Source: Sulfuriferula multivorans
GTDB taxonomy: Bacteria; Pseudomonadota; Gammaproteobacteria; Burkholderiales; Thiobacillaceae
Direction: 5' to 3'
Assembly: GCA_010365175.1 (NCBI GenBank)
Contig: JAAFGW010000090.1
Coordinates: 1-10,293, forward strand
DNA: 10,293 nucleotides
The notes under the pieces were generated by a model that was given only the letters and a program-made list of their open reading frames with translations, was not told the origin of the DNA and did no database searches. Shown here in pieces: positions 1 to 7,074 of the stretch; positions within the stretch are counted from its first letter, which is position 1; each line of letters opens with the position of its first letter. A program made the translations under genes and the position numbers.

Positions 1-43
1 GTCCCTCGTGGTCGAGGGACAGAATATCAACAATCTCGTTCAT
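1..43 (-). CDS. rlmD: Probable 23S rRNA (uracil-C5)-methyltransferase RlmD, N-terminal fragment
   Basis: Only the first 14 codons lie in the window, reading MNEIVDILSLDHEG; the rest continues beyond the left edge. The stretch SLDHEG matches the start of the TRAM domain in RlmD/RumA-type methyltransferases, which usually open with a short strand followed by ESLDHEGRG-like residues. RlmD uses S-adenosylmethionine to methylate U1939 of 23S rRNA. The ATG overlaps the stop codon of the upstream exonuclease gene in an ATGA arrangement, so the two are probably co-transcribed and translationally coupled. The identification rests on very few residues. Another TRAM-domain methyltransferase such as RlmC is possible. 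Confidence 0.55.
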   Translation of the reverse strand, partial: MNEIVDILSLDHEG

Positions 44-816
44 GCCCAGGCCGCCAGAAATTCTTTCCAGTGTGGCGCGTCATGGTCGGTTACCGTGCTG
101 CGTGCCAGTTCAATTTCGGCTGCGTAGGCGGATTCGCTTAAGGTGCCGCGCATTTTCTGGAAACGCAGATAGACCAGCCAGGTGTTCATGACATCGGTTT
201 CGCAATAATTGCGGATGCCCTCGATTTCACCGTTCTGATAGGCGTCCAGCACTTTTGAGCCGTCCATCCCCAATTTGCCGGGAAAACCACACAGCTTGGC
301 CATCTGGTCGAGCGGGGCATTGGCACGTGCCTGGAACATTGCCAGCACGTCCATCAGATCCAGATGCCGGGTGTGGTAGCGCGACAGGTAATTATTCCAC
401 TTGAATTCCTTGTCGTCGTCGCCCCAGTCCCAGTAGCGCGCAGCCGCCACGCCGTGAATCAGGCTGCGGTAGTGCAGCACCGGCAGGTCGAAGCCACCAC
501 CATTCCAGGAAACCAGTTGCGGGGAATAGCGTTCGATGCCGTCGTAGAAGCGCTGTATCAGCTCGGCTTCGCCGCTGTCGGGTTCGCCGAGCGACCATAC
601 CTTGAGTTGGTCGCTGCTACGCAGAACACAGGAAATGGCAACGATACGATGCAGGTGATGGGGCATGAAGTCGCTGCCGGTCTTTTGGCGACGGGCGAGC
701 AAGGTCATTTCGGCGAGTTCAGCCTGCGGGAGCGATGATTCGTCTATGCCGTTGACAGCGGCGAACCCGGCCAGGTCGGGAATGGTTTCAATGTCGAAAA
801 CCAGGGTAGGGCGCAT
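40..816 (-). CDS. PolB-type 3'-5' exonuclease (DnaQ-like fold)
   Basis: This 258-residue protein belongs to the 'predicted 3'-5' exonuclease related to the exonuclease domain of PolB' family. The three DEDD metal-binding motifs are visible: ExoI in FDIETIPD (Asp8, Glu10), ExoII in SWNGGGFDLPVL (Asp110) and ExoIII in YCETD (Tyr204, Asp208). No polymerase domain follows, so it is a stand-alone nuclease, probably acting on single-stranded DNA or RNA ends in the cytoplasm; its substrate is not known from the sequence. The start is well fixed: an in-frame TGA lies five codons upstream and no other start codon intervenes, although no Shine-Dalgarno sequence is visible. It overlaps the probable rlmD by 4 bp, which suggests an RNA-processing or repair context. 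Confidence 0.88.
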   Translation of the reverse strand: MRPTLVFDIETIPDLAGFAAVNGIDESSLPQAELAEMTLLARRQKTGSDFMPHHLHRIVAISCVLRSSDQLKVWSLGEPDSGEAELIQRFYDGIERYSPQLVSWNGGGFDLPVLHYRSLIHGVAAARYWDWGDDDKEFKWNNYLSRYHTRHLDLMDVLAMFQARANAPLDQMAKLCGFPGKLGMDGSKVLDAYQNGEIEGIRNYCETDVMNTWLVYLRFQKMRGTLSESAYAAEIELARSTVTDHDAPHWKEFLAAWA

Positions 817-890
817 GGAGCAAGCGTTTCAGGAAAACCGCCATTTTACGCTGCCTGCCGATTTTCCTTAAATCAAATAAGCCGGGAGTT

Positions 891-1097
891 TTAAGGGCAT
901 CTCTAAAAATTCAGAGTTCGCCCAAATGCAAGGCGCGGGAAAAATTTCGCAGCGCCGCATATGTTTGATATGTAAGCAAGCCCGCAAGGGATACCGTCCC
1001 CGGTCGGACCGGGGACATAAAATTTTTCCCGTAACGCAGCAGTTGGGATTTATGCCCTTTTCGGGTATGAAATCTGGATTTTTAGAGGTGTCCTTAA
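891..1097. mobile_element. MITE-like non-coding inverted-repeat element with TTAA ends
   Basis: The left end (from 893) and the reverse complement of the right end (to 1095) match at about 22 of 26 positions, sharing the core CTCTAAAAAT. Both termini carry TTAA (891-894 and 1094-1097), which could be a 4-bp target duplication or part of the repeat itself. Inside lie a perfect 12-bp inverted pair CGGGAAAAATTT (936-947 with 1020-1031) and a perfect 10-bp palindrome arm pair around position 1006 (996-1016). The small open frames that cross the element look like by-products of the repeat rather than genes. No transposase is present, so if mobile it would need one in trans. The right terminus falls on the stop codon of the EAL/HDOD gene. 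The element may also act as a structured 3' end or terminator for that gene. Confidence 0.7.
996..1016. repeat. Perfect 10-bp GC-rich palindrome inside the MITE-like element
   Basis: The sequence GTCCCCGGTC, one central G, then GACCGGGGAC forms a near-continuous hairpin. It sits near the centre of the larger inverted-repeat element (891-1097), so a transcript through this region would fold into nested stems. No T-tract follows directly, so it is not a standard intrinsic terminator. Confidence 0.8.
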
Positions 1098-2386
1098 TGC
1101 AGGGCTGCGTCGAGGGCTGAGGCCGCAATCAGGGCATCTAGATAGGCCACGGAGATTTGATGCAGCGGCACGCCCAATTGTTGTGCATACGTCGCCAGAG
1201 TTTCACTGTCATTGTTTTCGCAGGCATGTGTCAGTTGCAGCATCGTGCCTTCGGGCGTGCGGTGCGCACTCAGCGCGCGCGCAGTGGTGGCAGACAGCCT
1301 CAGTTTGCGGATCAGGGTTTCTACGGAAATAGACAGCGCATGCGTAGCGGTAGAGAGCAGACCAATTTCAAAAGCAGCGGCAGCGTTCTCGGCAGGTGCC
1401 CCCAGACGGGTGATTTTCCCCATGAACAGTGCCCGTGTGAGTGCCGTTACTGCGTAATGGCGGGTTGCTTCAGTAGGATGGGTTCCAGTGAGTGCCAGCA
1501 GTATAGCCACGCGACCGGCGCGTTGTGGGCCCAGCATGACAAGGGCATGCATGGCTGACTCGGCAGGGCGACTCAATCCCCCAACTTGGGAGTTGGCGAT
1601 AGCAAGCAGGCGTGGGGTCATGTCCGGGTTCAAGCGGAAAAATTGAATGAGCGTGTTGATTGACTGCCCCAATGCGATGGCCAGCAACTCCAGTTGTATG
1701 AACTGCTCGTGGGTATTGTCGGAAGGCTGGGTTTCACCAGAAAAAAAACTGCCCTTGAACCAGGCATTACCAGGCCAGCTCGACTGGTTCTGTGCGTGTC
1801 GGACCCCCTCTACAATCAGGTGCGCAGAAACCATGGGCGGTGTGTCGTCGACGTCGCAGGCGAGGAATCGCCAGACAGAAATACTGTCCTTGATGATGCT
1901 GTTGTTGTGGGTGTAAGTAGGGCAAAAATTGAGCCCTTCATCCTGAAGAACAAGTGCGCGCGCCAGTTGCTGCTCGTTGTTAATGTTGACTAACCAGATC
2001 AGTTGACGGTGGTTAAGTTGTTGCGGGACATCACTGAAAAGAATGCCGTCACTGATACGAACAAGTAACGGCAGCTTTCCGGTCAGACCATCCTGGGTCA
2101 GCGAGTAAAGGCCCGTCAACAACATGTCCTCTTCCATTTGGCGCAGCTCTGGCGGGGCATCTGCAACGGGGGTTCGACCACGCAATACCAGCTGATGCGC
2201 AACCAGGTTGGAAGCGGCGTCGAACAACGGATCGAAAGTCAGGAAGCGTGCGCGCAATGCCTCCTCCCGAACCGGGTCGTGATTGTCGATGCCCAGCATA
2301 TGGGTCACTACAACGGGCTGGTCGGAATCGACTGTATTTATACCGCCACCGATGATGCGAGATGGAAGGGGATCGTCAGAGGTCAT
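1094..2386 (-). CDS. Degenerate EAL + HDOD domain signalling protein (YuxH-like)
   Basis: The 430-residue product has the architecture of YuxH-type regulators: an EAL-like region (about residues 47-215) followed by an HDOD region (about 226-400). The EAL part begins FLTFDPLFDAASNLVAHQLVLRG, where active phosphodiesterases have F-Q-P-I-x-D and then E-A-L-x-R. Here the EAL motif has become HQLVLR, so cyclic-di-GMP hydrolysis is unlikely. Residues 210-217 (FKGSFFSG) match the conserved end of the EAL fold. The HDOD part shows LNPDMTPRLLAIANS and ALVMLGPQR, typical of this domain, and lacks the HD metal ligands. Proteins of this kind usually act as non-catalytic signalling adaptors; the partner here is unknown. 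The ATG is the first available start after an in-frame TAG, with no clear Shine-Dalgarno. The stop codon TAA coincides with the end of the MITE-like element. Confidence 0.85.
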   Translation of the reverse strand: MTSDDPLPSRIIGGGINTVDSDQPVVVTHMLGIDNHDPVREEALRARFLTFDPLFDAASNLVAHQLVLRGRTPVADAPPELRQMEEDMLLTGLYSLTQDGLTGKLPLLVRISDGILFSDVPQQLNHRQLIWLVNINNEQQLARALVLQDEGLNFCPTYTHNNSIIKDSISVWRFLACDVDDTPPMVSAHLIVEGVRHAQNQSSWPGNAWFKGSFFSGETQPSDNTHEQFIQLELLAIALGQSINTLIQFFRLNPDMTPRLLAIANSQVGGLSRPAESAMHALVMLGPQRAGRVAILLALTGTHPTEATRHYAVTALTRALFMGKITRLGAPAENAAAAFEIGLLSTATHALSISVETLIRKLRLSATTARALSAHRTPEGTMLQLTHACENNDSETLATYAQQLGVPLHQISVAYLDALIAASALDAALH

Positions 2387-2496
2387 GTTGATTACAACTC
2401 TATTGGTACGTTCATTCTAGCGCCGCGAACTCTTTTTGGGATGGATCGGTCATCATGTAGCAAGTTTTTATGGATTTTTACGGATTGGGAGACAGG

Positions 2497-3936
2497 ATGA
2501 AGCATTCAATGTTGACGAGAGCAGCGGTCGCTGGGTTGGTGCTGGCAGTGAGCCAGGCGTGGGCGACGTCGGATAATGAGACCGTCAGCACTGTATCTGA
2601 CCAACATAGTGTGGCTGTCACCATTTACAACGATAACCTGGCGCTGATCAAGGATGCACGGCGAGTCAGTCTGGTTACTGGCGCCAATCAATTGGCATGG
2701 CGCGAGGTGTCTGCGCAGATGCGACCCGAGACGGCACAGTTGCGTAACCTGACGAACCCAGGAGGATTCCGGCTACAAGAGCAGAATTTTGACTTTGATT
2801 TGCTGACGCCGGAAAAACTGCTTGAAAAATATATCGGACGTGAAGTCAGCGTCATACGTAGCCATCCCACTACCGGCGTCGAAACGCGCGAGACTGCCAT
2901 TGTGCTCTCGACCAACAACGGGGTGGTCCTCAAGTTTGCCGATCGAATCGAGACCGGTGTACCGGGCCGACTGGCGTTTTCCGGTGTGCCCGATACCCTG
3001 CGCGACAAACCTACGCTGGTGATTTTGCTGGTCAATGAAAAAGCAGGCCCTCAAAATCTGGAGTTGTCCTATCTGACGAGCGGACTGTCCTGGCGTGCTG
3101 ATTATGTGGCCGAACTGAATGCCATTGATAATCGCCTGGATTTGAATGGCTGGGTGACGTTGACCAACCAGAGTGGTGCGGCCTATCCGAATGCCAAGTT
3201 GCAGTTGGTGGCGGGTGACCTCAATCGGGTGCGCGATGCACAGCCGCTGCCGCGTTCAGTGATGACGATGGCAGCCAAATCAGATGCGGCTGAAATGCAG
3301 CAGGAGTCGCTGTTCGAATACCACCTCTACACGTTGCAACGCCCTACCACGCTGAAGGAGAATCAGACCAAGCAGGTTGCCCTGATGTCGGCGGCCCAGG
3401 TGCCAGTGAAAAAGGAATATCTGCTGACCGGCGCGAACTATTACTACACCGGACAGCACGGCGATCTGGGCCAGAAAATGAAAGTCGGGGTGTTCGTCGA
3501 GTTCAGCAACAAGGGAGAGGGGCTAGGCATCCCATTGCCTAAAGGCATCATTCGTATATACAAGAAAGACAGTCAGGGCAATGCGCAGTTTGTCGGCGAG
3601 GACCGTATCGACCATACGCCGAAGAACGAAACCGTACGCCTCAAGCTGGGTGATGCGTTTGATGTGACTGCTGACAGGAAACAGACGGACTTTCAGAAAC
3701 TGGCGGGAACCACTCGCACCAATTATGTGTTTGAGTCGGCGTATGAAATCGTTCTGAAAAATGCCAAGTCGGAAGCCGTGACAGTCACGGTGCGTGAGCC
3801 CATGCCGGGCGACTGGAGCATGGTGAGTGAGTCACAAGTGCACACCAAGGCAGCGTCAGGCACCGCTGAATGGCAGGTGAAAGTGCCTGCTGAGGGCACG
3901 GCAACGCTCACCTACCGCGTGCGCGTCAGGTACTGA
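2497..3936 (+). CDS. Secreted DUF4139 domain-containing protein
   Basis: From the ATG at 2497 the product is 479 residues. I chose this start over an upstream in-frame ATG (2470) because it directly begins a Sec signal peptide (MKHSMLTRAAVAGLVLAVSQAWA, cut expected after residue 23) and is preceded by GGGAG at suitable spacing. The mature part is rich in beta strands. It shows DUF4139-family landmarks: YLTSGLSWRADY (about 192-203), LTNQSG (about 222), FEYHLYTL (about 273) and a C-terminal Ig-like half with VTVREPMPGDW. The family has no firmly assigned biochemical role, and I propose none beyond an exported, probably periplasmic, protein. It is transcribed divergently from the EAL/HDOD gene and overlaps the 3' end of pgi by 11 bp tail to tail. 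Confidence 0.85.
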   Translation: MKHSMLTRAAVAGLVLAVSQAWATSDNETVSTVSDQHSVAVTIYNDNLALIKDARRVSLVTGANQLAWREVSAQMRPETAQLRNLTNPGGFRLQEQNFDFDLLTPEKLLEKYIGREVSVIRSHPTTGVETRETAIVLSTNNGVVLKFADRIETGVPGRLAFSGVPDTLRDKPTLVILLVNEKAGPQNLELSYLTSGLSWRADYVAELNAIDNRLDLNGWVTLTNQSGAAYPNAKLQLVAGDLNRVRDAQPLPRSVMTMAAKSDAAEMQQESLFEYHLYTLQRPTTLKENQTKQVALMSAAQVPVKKEYLLTGANYYYTGQHGDLGQKMKVGVFVEFSNKGEGLGIPLPKGIIRIYKKDSQGNAQFVGEDRIDHTPKNETVRLKLGDAFDVTADRKQTDFQKLAGTTRTNYVFESAYEIVLKNAKSEAVTVTVREPMPGDWSMVSESQVHTKAASGTAEWQVKVPAEGTATLTYRVRVRY

Positions 3937-5605
3937 GCCCGCGTCGCCGGCGGATATCTGTGATCAGACCCAGGGTGGATCCGTCGTGCTCGCCAATCGC
4001 CCGCACTGAACTCAACGCCGCGCGAATGGGCGGAGCCAGCTGCTTGCCAAGCTCAACTCCCCATTGGTCGAAACTGTTGATCCGCCAGACTACGCCCTGA
4101 ACAAATACCTTGTGTTCGTACAGGGCGAGTAGCATGCCCAGCGTGTGTGGATCGAGCTTTTGGTAAAGCAGCGTATTGCTGGGGCGATTGCCTGGGAAAA
4201 CCTTGTGTGGGGCCAATGCCTTGGCTTCTTTTCGGCTCATACCTTGGGCAATCAGTTCGGCTTCGATCACGGCGCGAGATTTACCCTTTAACAACGCCTC
4301 GGTCTGTGCCAGACAATTGGCCAGCAACCATTCGTGCTGATCCGCCAGCGGCGTGTGGTTGACAGCCGCCATCAGAAAGTCGGTCGGAATCAGCCGTGTG
4401 CCCTGATGGATCAATTCAAAGAAAGCGTGCTGACCGTTGGTGCCGGGCGCGCCCCAGACAATGGGGCCGGTGTTGTAGTTAACCAGACGATTGTCGCGGC
4501 TGGCATTCTTGCCGTTCGATTCCATGTCGAGTTGCTGCAGGAACGGCACCAGCAAACGCAAGCGTTGATCGTAGGGGAATATCCCGTAAGTATCGGTCTC
4601 CCAAAAATTAGCGTACCAGATGCCCAGCATGCCGAGGATGACGGGCATGTTGGCTTCCAGCGGCGCTTCCTTGAAATGAACATCCATCGCATGTGCGCCC
4701 GCCAGCAAGGCCTGGAAATTGCCCCAGCCGATTTGCAGCGCGATCGACAGGCCAATCGCCGACCACAATGAGTATCGACCCCCGACCCAGTCCCAGAATA
4801 TGAACATGTTCTCGGGGTCAATGCCGAAGGATTCGACGGCTTCGGCATTGGTTGAAAGTGCCACGAAATGTCGAGCTACTGCAGCTGGTGCGCGCAATGC
4901 CGCCAGCAGCCAGGCTTTGGCCGAATTGGCGTTGGCCAGCGTTTCCAGCGTGGTGAAGGTTTTCGAGGCGACGATAAACAAGGTCGTTTCGGGATCGAGG
5001 TGCGCCAGCGTGCTGGCCAGATGGGCTGGGTCAAGGTTGGAAACAAAATGCACGCGCACGTTTTCCACTGCGTAATGGTCAAGTGCTGCGCAGACCATTG
5101 CCGGTCCCAGATCCGAGCCACCTATACCAATGTTGACTACATTGCGAATGGGCTTGCCAGTATGGCCGAGCCAGCTGCCATTGTGGATGGACTCGACAAA
5201 GCCCTGCATGCGCTTGAGTACAGAAGCGACTTCGCGTTCGATGTCGACGCCCTCCACAATCAGTGGCGGGCGCACAGGTGCACGCAAGGCCGTGTGTAAC
5301 ACGGCGCGCTGCTCGGTGAAGTTGATGCGTTCGCCGCTAAACATGGCATTGCGTTGTGACTCCAGCTCGGATTCACGCGCCAGCTGCATCAGCTGATTCA
5401 TCGTATCGGCTGTGACCCGATTTTTGGAATAGTCGAGCAACAGATTGCCGCATCGCAGCGAGAGATGTTCAAAACGATGCGCATTCTCGCGGAACGCGGT
5501 GCGCATGTCATACGTACGCATGGCCTTGAAGTGTTGTTCCAGTGTCTTCCAGGCAGGCAGTTCTTTGAGAGGAGTCATGGACGGGCGGGTATCTGGGTTA
5601 GTCAT
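3926..5605 (-). CDS. pgi: Glucose-6-phosphate isomerase
   Basis: The enzyme interconverts glucose 6-phosphate and fructose 6-phosphate in cytoplasmic glycolysis and gluconeogenesis. The 559-residue length is normal for the bacterial enzyme. Visible signatures are IGIGGSDLGP (159-168) and SKTFTT (214-219) for phosphate binding, the family signature GGRYSLWSAIG (275-285), the catalytic base Glu362 in ESNGK, His393 in NGQHAFFE and Lys521 in ELGKQLA. All key residues are present. The ATG at 5605 is the furthest-upstream start, since an in-frame TGA lies four codons before it; ATG 5578 is an alternative. Neither has a Shine-Dalgarno sequence. The gene is divergent from the FKBP gene and convergent with the DUF4139 gene. 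Confidence 0.97.
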   Translation of the reverse strand: MTNPDTRPSMTPLKELPAWKTLEQHFKAMRTYDMRTAFRENAHRFEHLSLRCGNLLLDYSKNRVTADTMNQLMQLARESELESQRNAMFSGERINFTEQRAVLHTALRAPVRPPLIVEGVDIEREVASVLKRMQGFVESIHNGSWLGHTGKPIRNVVNIGIGGSDLGPAMVCAALDHYAVENVRVHFVSNLDPAHLASTLAHLDPETTLFIVASKTFTTLETLANANSAKAWLLAALRAPAAVARHFVALSTNAEAVESFGIDPENMFIFWDWVGGRYSLWSAIGLSIALQIGWGNFQALLAGAHAMDVHFKEAPLEANMPVILGMLGIWYANFWETDTYGIFPYDQRLRLLVPFLQQLDMESNGKNASRDNRLVNYNTGPIVWGAPGTNGQHAFFELIHQGTRLIPTDFLMAAVNHTPLADQHEWLLANCLAQTEALLKGKSRAVIEAELIAQGMSRKEAKALAPHKVFPGNRPSNTLLYQKLDPHTLGMLLALYEHKVFVQGVVWRINSFDQWGVELGKQLAPPIRAALSSVRAIGEHDGSTLGLITDIRRRRGLST

Positions 5606-5613
5606 ACGAAGGT

Positions 5614-5619
5614 ATCATA
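5614..5619 (-). promoter_or_regulatory. Candidate -10 element for pgi, very close to its start codon
   Basis: On the minus strand the hexamer TATGAT (5 of 6 to the sigma-70 consensus) ends 8 bases before the pgi ATG. No good -35 hexamer lies at the proper distance. If used, transcription would begin at or next to the start codon, giving a leaderless mRNA. This would fit the absence of a Shine-Dalgarno sequence. The assignment is tentative. Confidence 0.25.
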
Positions 5620-5685
5620 AGCGGGATGCGCACACGCAAACCTGCATTTTTGCAGCGTTTACTTGATGAAAATGGATGAGACAGT

Positions 5686-6171
5686 ATGACGACCGTTACA
5701 CAAAATACCCTTGTATACATCACCTATTCTATTCTTGACGAGCGCGGTATGGTCGTCGAGCAGTACGATATTCCCGTTGGCTATGTGCAGGGTGCCAACA
5801 GCGGCATTTTGCCAGCAATCGAATCGGCTGTTGCGGGCCGCAAGGTGGGTGAGCGGCTCGAAATCAAACTGACGCCTGAAGAGGGCTATGGCCTGCGCGA
5901 CGAGAGCCTGGTGTTCACGGACGATATTGATAATGTGCCGCCTCAATTCCAGCGTCTCGGCGCGGAGGTCATGTTCGAGAATGCGTCGGGAGAAACCAAG
6001 GTCTTTTACGTCACGGCAATCGAAGACGGCAAACTCACATTGGATGGAAATCCCTCACTGGCCGGGCAGAGCGTGACTTGCCTGGTCAATATTATGGACA
6101 TGCGCGAGGCCACGCCCGAGGAAATCCGTAATGGACGCCCGCTCGACGTGCAAACCGGAACAGTCCACTAG
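5686..6171 (+). CDS. SlyD-like FKBP-type peptidyl-prolyl cis-trans isomerase
   Basis: The 161-residue protein has the split FKBP fold of the SlyD family. An N-terminal FKBP half (TLVYITYSILDERG, GYVQGANSGILPAIESAVAG, LTPEEGYGLRDESLV) is followed by the insert-in-flap chaperone domain (about residues 70-125). The FKBP strand then resumes at DGNPSLAGQSV and ends with MREATPEEIRNG. It would assist folding of cytoplasmic proteins through prolyl isomerisation and holdase activity. No signal peptide is present. Unlike E. coli SlyD (about 196 residues), it stops soon after the REATPEE motif and lacks the His/Cys-rich metal-binding tail, so a role in nickel delivery is unlikely. GGATGAG upstream of the ATG may serve as ribosome binding site. 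It is a single-gene unit closed by the terminator at 6193-6222. Confidence 0.9.
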   Translation: MTTVTQNTLVYITYSILDERGMVVEQYDIPVGYVQGANSGILPAIESAVAGRKVGERLEIKLTPEEGYGLRDESLVFTDDIDNVPPQFQRLGAEVMFENASGETKVFYVTAIEDGKLTLDGNPSLAGQSVTCLVNIMDMREATPEEIRNGRPLDVQTGTVH

Positions 6172-6192
6172 CCTGCGGGTAGTTCGGATCAT

Positions 6193-6222
6193 AAAAAAGC
6201 CGGGATTGCTCCCGGCTTTTTT
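6193..6222. terminator. Bidirectional rho-independent terminator
   Basis: A perfect 8-bp stem AGCCGGGA / TCCCGGCT (6198-6205 with 6210-6217) with loop TTGC is flanked by an A-run on the left and a T-run on the right. It therefore gives a GC stem followed by a U-tract in both directions. It lies between the stop codons of the convergent FKBP and SCP2-like genes and can serve both. Confidence 0.95.
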
Positions 6223-6247
6223 TCGACGCTAAAAACCAACTACCGAC

Positions 6248-6757
6248 TTACTTGGCAGGGCAAGCCTTGTCACCTGGAATTTTTCCGGGAAGACGCAGGA
6301 AAGCTTCAAAGGGACCCATCACGGTCATGGCCTCCACTTTGGGGCCGCTGAACTTGAGGCGTCCAAACATCATGGCCTTCATGGGGCCATATTCGCCAGC
6401 ACCCATTTCGTCCCAACGCGCGGTGGTGGCATGCATTGTGTAGTCAACCGCATAGTCCATCTGGGCATTTTGGACTGCGCCGCCATAAACACATTGGGCC
6501 TTGCCGTCCTTGGGCACAATTTTCATCTCGGTCTGACTCGTTTCACCGCATTCGGTGCGATACAAATGGATGATTTTGTAGTTACGACCTGCATCGTTCT
6601 TGATCCATTTGTCAGCCAGGCCTGTGGTCAACTCGGCGTCCTTGTTCCAGGCATCACACGCTTGTGCGGTCCATTCGGCTGACATCATTGCAGGTGCGGC
6701 ATTTGCTGTGGTTGCTAAAAAAGCCAAGGTGGCCAGTGCGATTGAAGTGCGTTTCAT
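6248..6757 (-). CDS. Exported SCP2-like (sterol-carrier-type) domain protein
   Basis: The 169-residue product begins with a clear Sec signal peptide (MKRTSIALATLAFLATTANA, cut expected after residue 20). The second half resembles an SCP2 fold: VDYTMHATTARWDEM (about 104-118), then PMKAMMFGRLKFSG (about 125-138) and a hydrophobic final helix with FEAFLRLPG (150-158). SCP2 domains bind lipids or other hydrophobic ligands, so a periplasmic hydrophobic carrier is a reasonable inference, but the ligand is unknown. Four cysteines (34, 70, 89, 166) in the mature part could form two disulfides, consistent with export. The start is fixed by a strong Shine-Dalgarno AAGGAGGA 6 bases before the ATG. The gene is monocistronic, with its own promoter candidate and the shared terminator. 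Confidence 0.72.
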   Translation of the reverse strand: MKRTSIALATLAFLATTANAAPAMMSAEWTAQACDAWNKDAELTTGLADKWIKNDAGRNYKIIHLYRTECGETSQTEMKIVPKDGKAQCVYGGAVQNAQMDYAVDYTMHATTARWDEMGAGEYGPMKAMMFGRLKFSGPKVEAMTVMGPFEAFLRLPGKIPGDKACPAK

Positions 6758-6831
6758 GTGTGTTCCTCCTTTATGAATGATCGGATTAATGCTTGGTTTT
6801 ATTATTTACATGGAAAGTGTCATCCGTGCGC

Positions 6832-6860
6832 AACGTATATTTTGGATAACAGCTTGTCAA
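6832..6860 (-). promoter_or_regulatory. Candidate sigma-70 promoter for the SCP2-like gene
   Basis: On the minus strand a perfect -35 hexamer TTGACA (6855-6860) is followed by AT-rich sequence containing TATACG after 15 bases, or TACGTT after 17 bases. The -10 match is only moderate. A leader of roughly 65-75 bases would separate it from the strong ribosome binding site. Confidence 0.45.
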
Positions 6861-7030
6861 TGTAGCCCTTCTTTTGTTACAAGAACCTATAACTAAGTTC
6901 CAAACTAAAGTACCAACAGGCTGGCTAATGTTCCTATCGGTTCAGCCTTGAAACGAAAATGGAGCTGAGATTAAACCGCTGACGCCTCATCCCCGGCCGA
7001 GTGTATTCGATTTGCTTCGACCAAGCATCA

Positions 7031-7047
7031 TACCAATATTTTTGGTA
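7031..7047. repeat. Small perfect inverted repeat downstream of the lipoprotein gene
   Basis: TACCAA and TTGGTA form a 6-bp stem around a 5-base loop, 28 bases past the end of the lipoprotein gene on the minus strand. The stem is AT-rich and no T-tract follows in the direction of the operon, so it is at best a weak transcript-end or stabilising structure. Confidence 0.45.
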
Positions 7048-7074
7048 GGACTGTACTACGGTTGTTGCGCTTTT

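Larger units (their letters stand above)
6758..7074. other. 317-bp intergenic gap between the SCP2-like gene and the Mla-type operon
   Basis: The right-hand genes end here and the SCP2-like gene starts here, both on the minus strand. Beyond the SCP2-like gene's ribosome binding site and promoter candidate (up to 6860), I find no convincing gene, tRNA or regulatory RNA. The stretch is more AT-rich than the flanking genes. A small perfect hairpin lies at 7031-7047. No standard terminator is visible behind the lipoprotein gene. Confidence 0.6.

Noticed and set aside
1..20. Perfect 8-bp inverted repeat with a 4-base loop at the left edge
   Set aside because: It lies within the first codons of the probable rlmD and encodes the conserved SLDHEG residues. 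The symmetry is more simply explained by the codons than by a regulatory hairpin, and there is no T-tract.
868..1128. Small open frames on both strands across 868-1128
   Set aside because: They run through the inverted-repeat element and their residues follow its palindromes. No ribosome binding site or protein-family feature is seen, so they are most likely not genes.
2470..2496. Upstream ATG giving a nine-residue longer DUF4139 protein
   Set aside because: The extension MDFYGLGDR would place charged residues before an otherwise standard signal peptide, and the Shine-Dalgarno sequence sits before the ATG at 2497.
5642..5655. Short inverted repeat CTGCA-TTTT-TGCAG between pgi and the FKBP gene
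   Set aside because: Five-base arms occur often by chance, and no promoter that it could control is convincingly placed.
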